From Candidatus Zixiibacteriota bacterium (GTDB lineage: Bacteria > RBG-13-66-14 > B26-G2 > WVWN01), in NCBI GenBank assembly GCA_011773985.1, contig WVWN01000001.1, positions 74,984-138,983 on the forward strand: a stretch of DNA of 64,000 nucleotides, in the 5' to 3' direction. How positions within the stretch are numbered: position 1 is the first letter of the stretch; the number at the start of each line of letters is the position of its first letter. The notes under the pieces are model-generated. The model had not been told where the DNA came from and did not search any database. It worked only from the letters and a program-made list of their open reading frames with translations. Below, in pieces: positions 15,051-23,276 of this stretch. A program made the translations under genes and the position numbers.

Positions 15051-15473
15051 ATGGCAAACAAACCTGACGACCGGCGCTTCGCAGACGTCGAGTTCGACTC
15101 CTATATTTCCGACGGGGCCGAAGTCCACGGCTCTTATCGGGGCAAGGCCAATCTGCTTATCGCCGGCGTTATCCAAGGCGACTTGGAAGTCGACGGGACC
15201 GTGATGGTTGCGACGCCCGCCGCCGTGAACGGCGACGTCTCGGGCATTAACGTCATCGTGTCCGGGCGGGTTGAGGGCGACGTACGGGCGCGCAAGGTCG
15301 CGGAGGTCCGTCGCAAGGCGGTCATAAAAGGCAGCGTCGTGGCTCGTGAGGTATTTATCGCGGTGGGCGCCCAGGTGGGGGGCGACATTATCGCCCACGG
15401 CAAACGGGGGGTGACGTCGTTCAGGGAACGCCGTCCCGCCCCCGCGGGCGAACCCGGGCCTAAGCAACCTTAA
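15051..15473 (+). CDS. Bactofilin
   Basis: Bactofilins form nucleotide-free right-handed beta-helix filaments that act as cytoskeletal scaffolds at the membrane, for example in stalk growth, cell shape or polar localisation. The 140 residues show the repeated short beta-helix turns of the DUF583 fold from about 18 to 115: GSYRGKANLLIAGVIQGDLE, GTVMVATPAAVNGDV, GRVEGDVRARKVAEV, KGSVVAREVFIAVGAQVGGD. Short disordered ends, the last rich in proline and arginine, flank the fold, as is usual. It has its own promoter and is divergent from the GlmL cluster. No M23 peptidase, its common partner, is nearby. Confidence 0.92.
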   Translation: MANKPDDRRFADVEFDSYISDGAEVHGSYRGKANLLIAGVIQGDLEVDGTVMVATPAAVNGDVSGINVIVSGRVEGDVRARKVAEVRRKAVIKGSVVAREVFIAVGAQVGGDIIAHGKRGVTSFRERRPAPAGEPGPKQP

Positions 15474-15499
15474 ACCCTCCAAATGGCGAGGAGAACGCG

Positions 15500-16846
15500 T
15501 TGGCTTTCAAACGTGCGGATGCGGAGAAAATAGTCGAGCGGGCGCTCCAGGCCTCCCGGGCGGACGAGACGCTGGTCCTGCTCGAGTTTTACCGGCGCGC
15601 GGTGACGCGGTTCGGCGAGAACGAGATACACCAGAACGTGGACGAGAGCCACGTAGATCTTACGGTTCAGGCCGCGGTGGGTAAGAAGGTGGGCGTTGCC
15701 CGGGGCAACGTTAACCGGGAGGGCGACACCAAAAAACTCGCCGAAACGGCCTTCGCCATCGCCCGCGTCCAGGGCGAGAAGGAAGACTATGCCGGCCTCG
15801 CCGAGCCGAGCGCGGTCCCCGCCGTTGGAAGCTACAGCGACGTTACGGCGAACTACACGCCGGACCAGCGAGCCGACGCCGCGGGCGAAGTCATCGCCGC
15901 GGCCAAGGCCGCCAAGATGAAGGCCGCGGGGTCGTTCCGAACGGAGGGGGGCGCCCTTACGGTGGCCAACTCCAAAGGCGTTATGGTTCACCACCCCTAC
16001 ACGGAGGCGGAGCTGGTGGGCGTCGTCATGGCCGAAGACGCGAGCGGTTACTGCGAGGGCGGCGGGTGGGACGCTACGCGTATCGACGTCGCCGCCCTGG
16101 CCGAGGACGCGGTCCGCCGCGCCGAGCTCTCGAGAGTGCCGCGCGACGTCGAGCCCGGCCAATACGACCTCGTCGTCGAACCCTACGCGGTCGCCGAGCT
16201 TTTCACCTGGCTCGCGTTCGTGGTGTTCGACACGCGCGCCTACCAGGAAGGTCGGAGCTTGCTCTCGAAGCGTATGGGTGAAAAGATAATGGGGGATAAT
16301 ATCACCATCGTCGACGACGGCCTCTCCCCCGAAACCGTACCGCTGCCCTTCGACTTCGAGGGCGTTCCCCGCCAGCGCGTGACGTTGGTCGAGAAGGGCG
16401 TCGCGAGCGGGTTGTGTTACGACCTCGCGACCGCGGCGAAGGAGGCCAAGAAGACCACGGGCCACGCCTTGCCGCCCGGCGCCGGCTACGGCCCCTTCCC
16501 TCTAAACCTTGCGCTCGAGGCGGGCGATTCGTCGGTGGAAGAGATGCTCGCGTCGATGGAGCGGGGGCTTTACGCTACGCGCTTCCACTACGTCAACGGC
16601 TTCGTGGAACCGATGCAAGCCGTTTTTACGGGGATGACGCGGGACGGAACGTTCTGGGTCGAGGGCGGCGAGATTAAATACGGCGTGAAGAATCTCCGCT
16701 GGACCGAGAGTATGTTGCGCGCGTTCTCGAACGTGCGGACGCTCGGCCGGGATCGGCGCCTGCTGGGCGTAACGAACGGCATAAGGACCGTTTCGCCGGC
16801 CGTCTATTTTAAAGATTTCACTTTCACCGGGACGACGGAGCATTAA
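15500..16846 (+). CDS. TldE/PmbA-like protein
   Basis: TldD and TldE form a heterodimeric zinc protease that processes peptides such as microcin precursors and degrades CcdA. The 448-residue protein matches the family from the N-terminal helical part (DETLVLLEFYRRAVTRFGEN) to the C-terminal beta domain (NGFVEPMQAVFTGMTRDGTF). The HEXXXH motif of TldD, which binds zinc, is missing, so this is the TldE-like subunit. The usual partner is not in the window. The start is TTG at 15500 with GGCGAGGAG placed about seven bases upstream. It follows bactofilin by 26 bases and may share its transcript. Confidence 0.85.
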   Translation: MAFKRADAEKIVERALQASRADETLVLLEFYRRAVTRFGENEIHQNVDESHVDLTVQAAVGKKVGVARGNVNREGDTKKLAETAFAIARVQGEKEDYAGLAEPSAVPAVGSYSDVTANYTPDQRADAAGEVIAAAKAAKMKAAGSFRTEGGALTVANSKGVMVHHPYTEAELVGVVMAEDASGYCEGGGWDATRIDVAALAEDAVRRAELSRVPRDVEPGQYDLVVEPYAVAELFTWLAFVVFDTRAYQEGRSLLSKRMGEKIMGDNITIVDDGLSPETVPLPFDFEGVPRQRVTLVEKGVASGLCYDLATAAKEAKKTTGHALPPGAGYGPFPLNLALEAGDSSVEEMLASMERGLYATRFHYVNGFVEPMQAVFTGMTRDGTFWVEGGEIKYGVKNLRWTESMLRAFSNVRTLGRDRRLLGVTNGIRTVSPAVYFKDFTFTGTTEH

Positions 16847-16859
16847 CGTAGGGGGTCGT

Positions 16860-17060
16860 ATGGGTGGAGCGCAGACGAAATCGGTTACGGTACGCCTCGA
16901 CTTGGGCGTTAACGACCGCCTTGGCCGCTATTGCGCCGATGCGGCGTTGTCCAAGTCGTTAGTCGTCAATTGCGCCCTCGCGCATTTCTTGGGCACGAGC
17001 GAGAAAACCCGGTTCGAAATTTTAAAGGGTTACATTACGCGCGCCAAGAAAAAGCGGTGA
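16860..17060 (+). CDS. Small ribbon-helix-helix protein
   Basis: 66 residues. The pattern KSVTVRLDLGVNDRLGRYC looks like the strand and first helix of a MetJ/Arc or CopG-type ribbon-helix-helix DNA-binding protein, followed by a second helix SKSLVVNCALAHFL and a basic tail. A GGGGG stretch lies just ahead of the ATG. It follows the TldE-like gene by 13 bases and is probably cotranscribed. It could be a free regulator or an orphan antitoxin; no toxin gene is adjacent. The fold call rests on pattern and length only. Confidence 0.65.
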   Translation: MGGAQTKSVTVRLDLGVNDRLGRYCADAALSKSLVVNCALAHFLGTSEKTRFEILKGYITRAKKKR

Positions 17061-17154
17061 GGGCGCGAGGCGTTCCCTAAGCGAAGGGCGGCACGCGGGC
17101 GTTAAGTCGCGCCTGGTTAATGACGCGGCCCCAGGGATTAATGTACAACCGAGC

Positions 17155-17180
17155 AGGGTACGGGAAGGTTCCCGTGCCCT
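17155..17180 (+). terminator. Probable terminator after the ribbon-helix-helix gene
   Basis: Inverted repeat AGGGTACGGGA / TCCCGTGCCCT (17155-17165 with 17170-17180, one mismatch pair) with a tight loop, followed by GATTATAT. The T content downstream is low, so the call is moderate. Confidence 0.5.
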
Positions 17181-17435
17181 GATTATATGAGCGTGTGGGC
17201 CTTGGCCGTCGTGACCGGTCCCGCGGCGCGCGCCGGCTTTGCCGTCGGCTCGAGTTTTATTTCCCGTAATTTTCGGCGAGACAGATCACGTCCGCGGCGC
17301 GGGGGAGGCGGCGGAGGTTACTTCCGGCGGGTGGGCGGTCGGTTGGCGCTAAGGAGAAACGTTTGGCCGCGCAACGCGAGGTCGTGAAGGGCGTAGTCAT
17401 CGTCGACGGCGCCGAAGGCTTTGAACGTAGCTTAA

Positions 17436-17460
17436 GGGCGCGGGTTATTGCCCCGCGCCC
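17436..17460 (-). terminator. Hairpin after the sugar dehydrogenase gene
   Basis: A perfect nine base pair stem GGGCGCGGG/CCCGCGCCC (17436-17444 with 17452-17460) placed 20 bases beyond the stop of the minus-strand gene. Only TTAAG follows on that strand, so it may stabilise the RNA end rather than terminate efficiently. Confidence 0.45.
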
Positions 17461-17480
17461 GCACTTGTCCTAAGGCGGCG

Positions 17481-18668
17481 CTAGCCGTGGTACGTAATCC
17501 TGTAAACGGCGCCCGCTTTGTCATCCGATACGAGGAGCGTGCCGTCGGGCATGACGAGGACGTCGACGGGTCGGCCCCAGGCTATGCGCCCGCGCAGCCA
17601 GCCCTCGGCGAAGACCTCGTACGAGGCCGCGCCGTTGCCGTCGAGCCGGACCAGCGTTAAGCGATAACCGATCGGCGTCGTCCGGTTCCAAGAGCCGTGC
17701 TCGGCGATGATTATTTGTCCCCGGTACGCCGGCGGGAACATTTCGCCGACGTAAAACCTCATCCCTAAAGCCGCGACGTGGGGCCCGAGCTCCTTGGCCG
17801 GCGGCGTGAACGCCGGCGGCCTCCCCTTCTTGCCGTACGTCGGATCGGGTATGTCCGCTCCGTGGATGTACGGGAAGCCGAAGTGCAGGCCGGCCCTCGG
17901 CGCCCGATTGAGCTCGTCGGGGGGCTCGTTATCTCCCATCCAATCGCGGCCGTTGTCGGTAAACCACAGCTCGCCCGTGTCGGGGTGCCAGTCGAACCCC
18001 ACGGTGTTGCGGACGCCGCGCGCGAACACCTCAAGGCCGGAACCGTCCGCGTTCATGCGCATTATGGAAGCGTAGCGCTCGTCGTCCCGCTCGCACACGT
18101 TGCAAGGCGCGCCCACCGGGACGTAAAGTTTTCCGTCCGGGCCGAAGCGGATGAATTTCCAACCGTGATGCTTGTCTCGCGGGAAGGTGTCGTTGACCGT
18201 CGCCGGCGCGGGCGGCCGCTCCAGCCGGTTCTCGACATCGTCGAACCTGATAACGCGACTAATTTCGGCGACGTATAGCGCGCCACCCCGGGACGCGACG
18301 CCGTTGGGGTTGTTCAGGCCTTCGGCGATAGTCGCGACCTCCTCGGCGCGGCCGTCGCCGTCGCGGTCCGATAGGGCGTAAACCTTGCCCTTCCCTCGCG
18401 TACCCACGAAGACGGTGCCTTTTTCGCCCAGCGCCAGCGAGCGCGCGCCCGGCACGGGGTACGCGTAGACGCCGATGCGGAAACCGGGGGGTACTTTGAT
18501 TTCGTCTATGGGGAGGCCGTGGCCCCAGTCCCCGGTCGCGACGGCCGCCGCGGCCGCCGTAAGGGGGGCGGCGTCATTGGGCGGGGAGGTGCGGCCGCAA
18601 ACTGCGCACACAAAGGCGGACGCCGCGACGGCGACGGCTACGCCGGGCCCGCAATAGTTCCTCGACAC
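17481..18668 (-). CDS. PQQ-type sugar (sorbosone/glucose) dehydrogenase-like protein
   Basis: A six-bladed propeller protein of the soluble glucose or L-sorbosone dehydrogenase family, which oxidises sugars with PQQ outside the cytoplasmic membrane. The 395-residue protein starts with a signal or lipoprotein-like segment (VAVAASAFVCAVCG). Family motifs are GLNNPNGVA (about 115), HHGWKFIRFGPDGKLYVPVG (about 165-185), CNVCERDD, and GFDWHPDTGELWFTDNGRD (about 225-245). The start is GTG at 18668, supported by AAGGAA. The cytochrome c gene lies directly upstream on the same strand, a likely electron acceptor. No PQQ synthesis genes are here. The cofactor and substrate are not proven; some members do not bind PQQ. 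Confidence 0.85.
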   Translation of the reverse strand: MSRNYCGPGVAVAVAASAFVCAVCGRTSPPNDAAPLTAAAAAVATGDWGHGLPIDEIKVPPGFRIGVYAYPVPGARSLALGEKGTVFVGTRGKGKVYALSDRDGDGRAEEVATIAEGLNNPNGVASRGGALYVAEISRVIRFDDVENRLERPPAPATVNDTFPRDKHHGWKFIRFGPDGKLYVPVGAPCNVCERDDERYASIMRMNADGSGLEVFARGVRNTVGFDWHPDTGELWFTDNGRDWMGDNEPPDELNRAPRAGLHFGFPYIHGADIPDPTYGKKGRPPAFTPPAKELGPHVAALGMRFYVGEMFPPAYRGQIIIAEHGSWNRTTPIGYRLTLVRLDGNGAASYEVFAEGWLRGRIAWGRPVDVLVMPDGTLLVSDDKAGAVYRITYHG

Positions 18669-18719
18669 GATGATTCCTTCCGGCTTTCGCGGAGGTGAGC
18701 GCCCCAGCTTAGCGCGGGG

Positions 18720-19073
18720 TTATTTGCCGTAGGTCGCGGTCAAGTATTCGACCAACGCCTCGCGTTCCTCGTCGTTAACTTTCGCGCCGTTTTTCTTCAT
18801 GCGCTGGATAATGTTTTCCCACCCGGCGCGGTCGAGCTTTTTCTTTTTCACCCTGTCGAGGGTATGGCAGACCGCGCACCGAGATTCCAAGAGCGTTTGG
18901 CCTGCCGTTTCAGTTGCGGGCGCGGCTTCGGCCTCGTACGGCGCGGCGGTCGACGCGGGCGCTTCGCGGACGTTTTCGGGGGCGTTCGCGACGTCCTTCT
19001 GGCCGCCGCAACCTGTAAAGGCCAGCGCGGTGGCGAAGGCGGCGAGGATATTTAGGGTAGCTGTCCGGGGCAT
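18720..19073 (-). CDS. Cytochrome c lipoprotein
   Basis: 117 residues. A lipobox LAFTGC (Cys21) marks a lipoprotein with an alanine/proline/glutamate-rich linker to about residue 58. The C-terminal domain has one haem c site, CAVCH, near residues 66-70, followed by LDRVKKKKLDRAGWENIIQRM with the methionine that could be the axial ligand. The domain is the small haem c type seen at the end of sugar dehydrogenases. AAGGAG precedes the ATG. It is the gene before the PQQ-type dehydrogenase, with 51 bases between, so electrons from sugar oxidation probably pass to this haem. Confidence 0.88.
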   Translation of the reverse strand: MPRTATLNILAAFATALAFTGCGGQKDVANAPENVREAPASTAAPYEAEAAPATETAGQTLLESRCAVCHTLDRVKKKKLDRAGWENIIQRMKKNGAKVNDEEREALVEYLTATYGK

Positions 19074-19211
19074 ATTGAATCTCCTTTCGTGGAGCGGGTT
19101 CGTGGCCTGGGAGGAATGCGCGCCGAGCGGGCGGTCCTCATTAAACCGGCTTAGGTTAACATAATTGGAAAGGGATATGAATACAAAAGCGACGACCGAG
19201 GTAGTACGTTC

Positions 19212-19239
19212 TTGACAAGGCCCGGCGGCGGTGTTAATT
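19212..19239 (+). promoter_or_regulatory. Promoter of the M28 peptidase gene
   Basis: Consensus TTGACA (19212-19217) with TTAATT at 19234-19239 after 16 bases, or TAATTT after 17. The predicted leader to the ATG at 19272 is about 25 bases and holds GAGGAG. Confidence 0.7.
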
Positions 19240-19271
19240 TACATAATTGAAGAAACGGCCGAGGAGACGAA

Positions 19272-21722
19272 ATGAGAACGATCACGTTTTCGATTTTAGT
19301 TTGCGCCGCCTGCGCCGGGGCGGTACTCCCGGGTGAGTTTCTCGTTAGCAGTCCCAAGCTCGTAGAGCCTTCCGGCGAAGCGGGCATTTGGTACTTGGCG
19401 GCTTCCCCGGTGGGGCATCTATACTTGGCGGACGGCCGCGCGCTTCCGCGCCTCGCTCCCTACCGCGTTTGGCACGACGACCCGGAGACCTCGACGTACT
19501 ACCTCGTTTACGAGTACGAGCCCGGCGCTGCCGACGGGGCCGCCGCGTACGGCGATTTTGCGGCCTTCGGCGACGGCGTCTACCTCCTCGCCGCGACGCG
19601 GGGCCGGGAGGCGGAGGTGGCCGCCGCCGGGTTGCGGGCGCAACTCGTGCGCCTACTTCCCACGCGGCGGATATCGCGCCCGGACGAAGGCGAGGAACCC
19701 AGCCCCACGTTTAACGGCGATGTCGACGCCGCGCTTAAGGCCATTACGCCCGCTCGAGTAAAAGAATACCTTTCAACGCTCCAGGATTTCAAGACGCGAT
19801 TCTCCTACGCCAGGGGTTACGAAAAGGCCGCGGCGTGGACGTACGACTTCTTCGACGATTTGGGATACGAGGCGTCGAGCGACGAGTTTTTCGGGATCGG
19901 CTTCGACGGCGTCTCGACGCCCACGGACGGCCGCAAGGTCTGGGTCGTAACCGACGGCGGAACGATCTACCATTCCCAAAACCGCGGCAACCGGTGGCAA
20001 CGGCAGGACGCCCCGGCGAAGGGGTTCTTGTGGAGCGTCCAGTTCGTGAACGAAAGTGTCGGCTATACGGTGGGCGCCGCCGGCACCTGCCTCAAGACCA
20101 CAAACGGCGGCACGACCTGGGTAGCGCAAAGAGTGCCGTACGACGGTTATCTCTTCGGCGTGGGTTTCGCCGACGCGGCTAACGGTTGGATTGCCGCCGA
20201 CCGCGGCAAGATCTTCCACACCTCGAGCGGCGGCTCGAGTTGGGCCGAGCAGAACACGCCGACGGGCCAGCGCTTATACGACGTCGCGATGGCGGACGCG
20301 AGGCACGGTTGGGCTTGCGGCCGGAACGGCGTTATCCTTCGCACGGAGGACGGGCAGAAGTGGACGGCGCAGAATAGCAATACTACGGCCCGCCTATACG
20401 GGATCTACGCCGTCAGCGCCAACGAGGCGTGGTGTTGCGGTTGGGCGAAGATGCTCCTGCATACCACGGACGGCGGCCAGAACTGGCGGCAGGTCAACCT
20501 GGCCCAGCCTGTCTGGGCCTATTTCTACGACGTCCGCTTCGGCGACGCGCAACACGGTTACGTCGTGGGTCTCAACGGCGCTTTTCTGTATACGGCCGAC
20601 GGCGGCGGGACGTGGAAGTATAAACAAGTGGACGAGGAGAACTTTCAAAGTTGCGACTTCGCGACGGCTTCTTTTGGTCTGCTCGGCGGCTCGGCGGCGC
20701 TGTACCGGACCGCGGACGGCGGCGCGACGTTTGATTCCCTCTTGGAGAGCTTCGACGATAGGTGGCGGAACGTCGTCGCCGAGAAGAAGGGCCGGACCCG
20801 GCCGGGGGAGGTCGTGATAATCTGCGGCCATATGGACTCCACGTCCGGACGGCCCTTGGAGCTCGCGCCCGGCGCGGACGACGACGGCTCGGGCACGGCG
20901 GCGACCCTCGCGGCCGCGCGCGCCCTCGCGGGCCTCGACTTCGAGCGGACGTTGCGCTTCATCGCGTGGTGCGGCGAGGAGCAGGGCCTCTTGGGCAGCC
21001 GGCATTACGCCCAGAACGCGGCTAAGAAGGGCGAGGAGATAATCGCCGTCGTGAACCTGGACATGGTGGCGTACGACGAGGAGGGCGGCAAGCGCGACGA
21101 TACCTCCGACATTACCAACGACGCGTCGAAGTGGCTCGGCGAATATTTAATCGAGGCCGGCCGGTTGTATAAAATCGACCATATCTTCGACCTGGTGGTG
21201 GACCCGGGCGCCGGCAGTTCGGACCACGCCTCTTTCTGGAACGCCGGTTACGACGCCATCCTGCTTATAGAGGGGGAGAAGGGCCCGGGCGGCGGCCAGG
21301 ATAACCCTTATTATCACACCACGCGGGATACCGTCGACACGTTGAGGATGAAGCTCGAGGTCGACTGCGCGCGCGCCGGCACGGCGACGGTGGCGCATCT
21401 CGCGCGCGTCCATTACCCGGCGCTCGTCGCCGAACCGTCCCCCCGCGGCAAGCCCGGGCCGTTCGCGGTATATCCCAACCCGTTCAAGGCGGGTGCGAGT
21501 GCCGGTTTTGTACGTTTTGACGGCTTGAGCGGCGGTTGCACCGTCGAGATCTACGACCTCTCGGGCCATCTTATATTTTCTTACGAGCACGCCGCGGGGA
21601 TGCCTTATTACGATTGGCCCGTCATCTCGGACGACGGCGAGGCCGCCTCCTCGGGCGTCTATTTGTACCGCGTCACGGGCGCGGGTCTGGAGAAGAGCGG
21701 CAAGCTCGCGGTAATTCGCTAG
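19272..21722 (+). CDS. Secreted M28 metallopeptidase with internal YCF48-type propeller and sorting domain
   Basis: 816 residues. After a signal peptide (1-20) and an N-terminal region comes the first part of an M28 peptidase (about 165-205, FKTRFSYARGYEKAAAWTYD). Seven BNR/YCF48-type repeats (about 210-495, with NGGTTW, SGGSSW, EDGQKW, DGGQNW, DGGGTW) then interrupt it. The catalytic half resumes at about 500 with the zinc ligands H520 (GHMDST), D536 (GADDDGSG), E568-569 (WCGEEQGLLGS), D597 (NLDMV) and H651 (SDHASF). The C-terminal 80 residues begin VYPNPFKAG and end SSGVYLYRVTGAG, like type IX secretion sorting domains. It likely removes amino acids from peptides outside the cell. Own promoter and terminator. 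Nesting the propeller inside the peptidase is unusual. Confidence 0.9.
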   Translation: MRTITFSILVCAACAGAVLPGEFLVSSPKLVEPSGEAGIWYLAASPVGHLYLADGRALPRLAPYRVWHDDPETSTYYLVYEYEPGAADGAAAYGDFAAFGDGVYLLAATRGREAEVAAAGLRAQLVRLLPTRRISRPDEGEEPSPTFNGDVDAALKAITPARVKEYLSTLQDFKTRFSYARGYEKAAAWTYDFFDDLGYEASSDEFFGIGFDGVSTPTDGRKVWVVTDGGTIYHSQNRGNRWQRQDAPAKGFLWSVQFVNESVGYTVGAAGTCLKTTNGGTTWVAQRVPYDGYLFGVGFADAANGWIAADRGKIFHTSSGGSSWAEQNTPTGQRLYDVAMADARHGWACGRNGVILRTEDGQKWTAQNSNTTARLYGIYAVSANEAWCCGWAKMLLHTTDGGQNWRQVNLAQPVWAYFYDVRFGDAQHGYVVGLNGAFLYTADGGGTWKYKQVDEENFQSCDFATASFGLLGGSAALYRTADGGATFDSLLESFDDRWRNVVAEKKGRTRPGEVVIICGHMDSTSGRPLELAPGADDDGSGTAATLAAARALAGLDFERTLRFIAWCGEEQGLLGSRHYAQNAAKKGEEIIAVVNLDMVAYDEEGGKRDDTSDITNDASKWLGEYLIEAGRLYKIDHIFDLVVDPGAGSSDHASFWNAGYDAILLIEGEKGPGGGQDNPYYHTTRDTVDTLRMKLEVDCARAGTATVAHLARVHYPALVAEPSPRGKPGPFAVYPNPFKAGASAGFVRFDGLSGGCTVEIYDLSGHLIFSYEHAAGMPYYDWPVISDDGEAASSGVYLYRVTGAGLEKSGKLAVIR

Positions 21723-21747
21723 CCGTCGCCCTTCACGTAAAGCGTAA

Positions 21748-21773
21748 GCCGACCCGCGAGGGTCGGCCTTTTC
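21748..21773 (+). terminator. Terminator of the M28 peptidase gene
   Basis: Stem GCCGACCC/GGGTCGGC (21748-21755 with 21760-21767), loop GCGA, then CTTTTC. It lies 25 bases after the stop, between two convergent genes. Confidence 0.85.
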
Positions 21774-21798
21774 TACGCGCCGCGGTGCCGCTTTTGAC

Positions 21799-23250
21799 TC
21801 ATAGCCGGAAGGGCCCGGCCGTGGGTTTATACGACGGGCTAAGCTCGCGAAGGAGTTGGACCGTCACGTCGTGGTCCATCGCCGCCGCGGCCTCCTCCAA
21901 TCTCCGTATTTTCGGCATCACCACTTCGGCTTTCACGGGCGGCGGGATGGCCACCATGATTTCGTCGATGGCCGTTTCCTTCAGGTCTTCGTGCGACGCG
22001 AAGAGCTCTTCGCTCAGCCTTTCGCCCGGCTTTATGCCTACGAATTCGATGGCGACGTCTTTCTCGGGGACGTATCCCGAAAGGCGGATGAGGTCGTACG
22101 CGAGGTCGACGATGCGCACCGGCTTACCCATATCGAGGATCATAATCTCGCCGTTTTGGCCTATGGCGGAGGCTTGGATTAATAGCTGCACGGCCTCGTA
22201 AACCGTCATGAAGTAGCGGGTCATCTCGCGGTGGGTTATGGTGACCGGCCCTCCCTGCGATATTTGCTTTTTGAAAAGGGTGATGACGCTGCCGCGGGAG
22301 CCGAGGACGTTGCCGAAGCGGACCGTGACGAATTCGGTGGGGCCTCGGGAGCGCAGGCACTGCACCGCCAACTCGGCGACCATCTTGGAGGCTCCCATCG
22401 CGCTCGCGGGGTTGACCGCTTTATCGGTGGATATAAGTACGAAGCGGCCCGCGCCGGCCCGGATCGCCTCCTCCGCCGCGACGCGCGTCCCCGTCACGTT
22501 GTTCTTGACGGCCTCTTCGACGTTCTGCTCCATCAACGTAATGTGTTTGTGCGCCGCGGCGTGGTACACGATGTCGGGGTTGTATTTCTCGAACGTCGCG
22601 CTCACCGCCGACGGATCGCGAACGTCGCCCACCACCGGGACCGCGGCCGTCGCGGCGAACTTTTGCTCGAGCTCCAGCGCGACGTTAAAGATGCTGTTTT
22701 CGCCGTGGCCCATCAATATGATGTTGGCCGGCTCGAAAGACGTAAGTTGGCGGCAAAGCTCCGAGCCGATGGAGCCGCCGGCGCCCGTGACGAGGATCGT
22801 TTTGCCGGTCACGCTTTCGCGGATGGATCCAAGGTCGAGCTCGATGGGGTCGCGTTTCAGGAGGTCCTCGACTTCGACTTCGCGGAGTTGACTTAGCCGG
22901 GCGTCGCCGTGAATTATTTCGAAGATGCCCGGCAGGATGCGGTAGGTCAAGGCCGCGGCTATGCACCGTTCGGCTATGCGGCGCACGGCGCTGCCGGCCG
23001 CGGAGGGCATCGCGATGAGAACTTCGTCGGCGCCGTAGCGCCGGGCCACGTTGGCCACTTCTTCGGTAACGCCGACCACCGGCACGCCGGCTACCTCCCG
23101 GCCCGTTTTCCGTCGGTCGTCGTCCAAGAATGCGACCGCCTTTAACCCGAGGCGGGGATGCTTGGCGATCTCCCGCGCTATCATCTCGCCCGCTTCGCCC
23201 GCGCCGCAGATGATGACCTTTTTAATTTTACCTTGCGCTGATGACTCCAT
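21799..23250 (-). CDS. CapD-type nucleotide-sugar 4,6-dehydratase, soluble form
   Basis: 483 residues of the polysaccharide biosynthesis CapD/FlaA1/PglF family, which converts UDP-N-acetylglucosamine to a 4-keto-6-deoxy sugar, a first step to rare surface sugars. An N-terminal CoA-binding-like Rossmann domain begins at once with IICGAGEAGEMIA. The catalytic domain has VTGAGGSIGSELCRQL near residue 155 and STDKAVNPASAMGASK near 285, with methionine where short-chain dehydratases have tyrosine, as in the whole family. Unlike PglF or WbpM there are no N-terminal membrane helices. The next genes downstream are a LytR_C protein, kdsB and rfaE2, a set for envelope sugars. Confidence 0.9.
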   Translation of the reverse strand: MESSAQGKIKKVIICGAGEAGEMIAREIAKHPRLGLKAVAFLDDDRRKTGREVAGVPVVGVTEEVANVARRYGADEVLIAMPSAAGSAVRRIAERCIAAALTYRILPGIFEIIHGDARLSQLREVEVEDLLKRDPIELDLGSIRESVTGKTILVTGAGGSIGSELCRQLTSFEPANIILMGHGENSIFNVALELEQKFAATAAVPVVGDVRDPSAVSATFEKYNPDIVYHAAAHKHITLMEQNVEEAVKNNVTGTRVAAEEAIRAGAGRFVLISTDKAVNPASAMGASKMVAELAVQCLRSRGPTEFVTVRFGNVLGSRGSVITLFKKQISQGGPVTITHREMTRYFMTVYEAVQLLIQASAIGQNGEIMILDMGKPVRIVDLAYDLIRLSGYVPEKDVAIEFVGIKPGERLSEELFASHEDLKETAIDEIMVAIPPPVKAEVVMPKIRRLEEAAAAMDHDVTVQLLRELSPSYKPTAGPFRL

Positions 23251-23276
23251 AAGGTGCTGCCGTCGCGAACGTCCGG

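Larger units (their letters stand above)
17061..17480. other. 420-base stretch without a convincing gene
   Basis: Several short frames run through this stretch, none with family resemblance. One plus-strand frame has AAGGAG before a TTG near 17361 and would encode about 36 residues (AAQREVVKGVVIVDGAEGFE) up to the stop just before 17475. It could be a small gene or a remnant. Two hairpins, listed separately, end the flanking genes. Confidence 0.4.
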
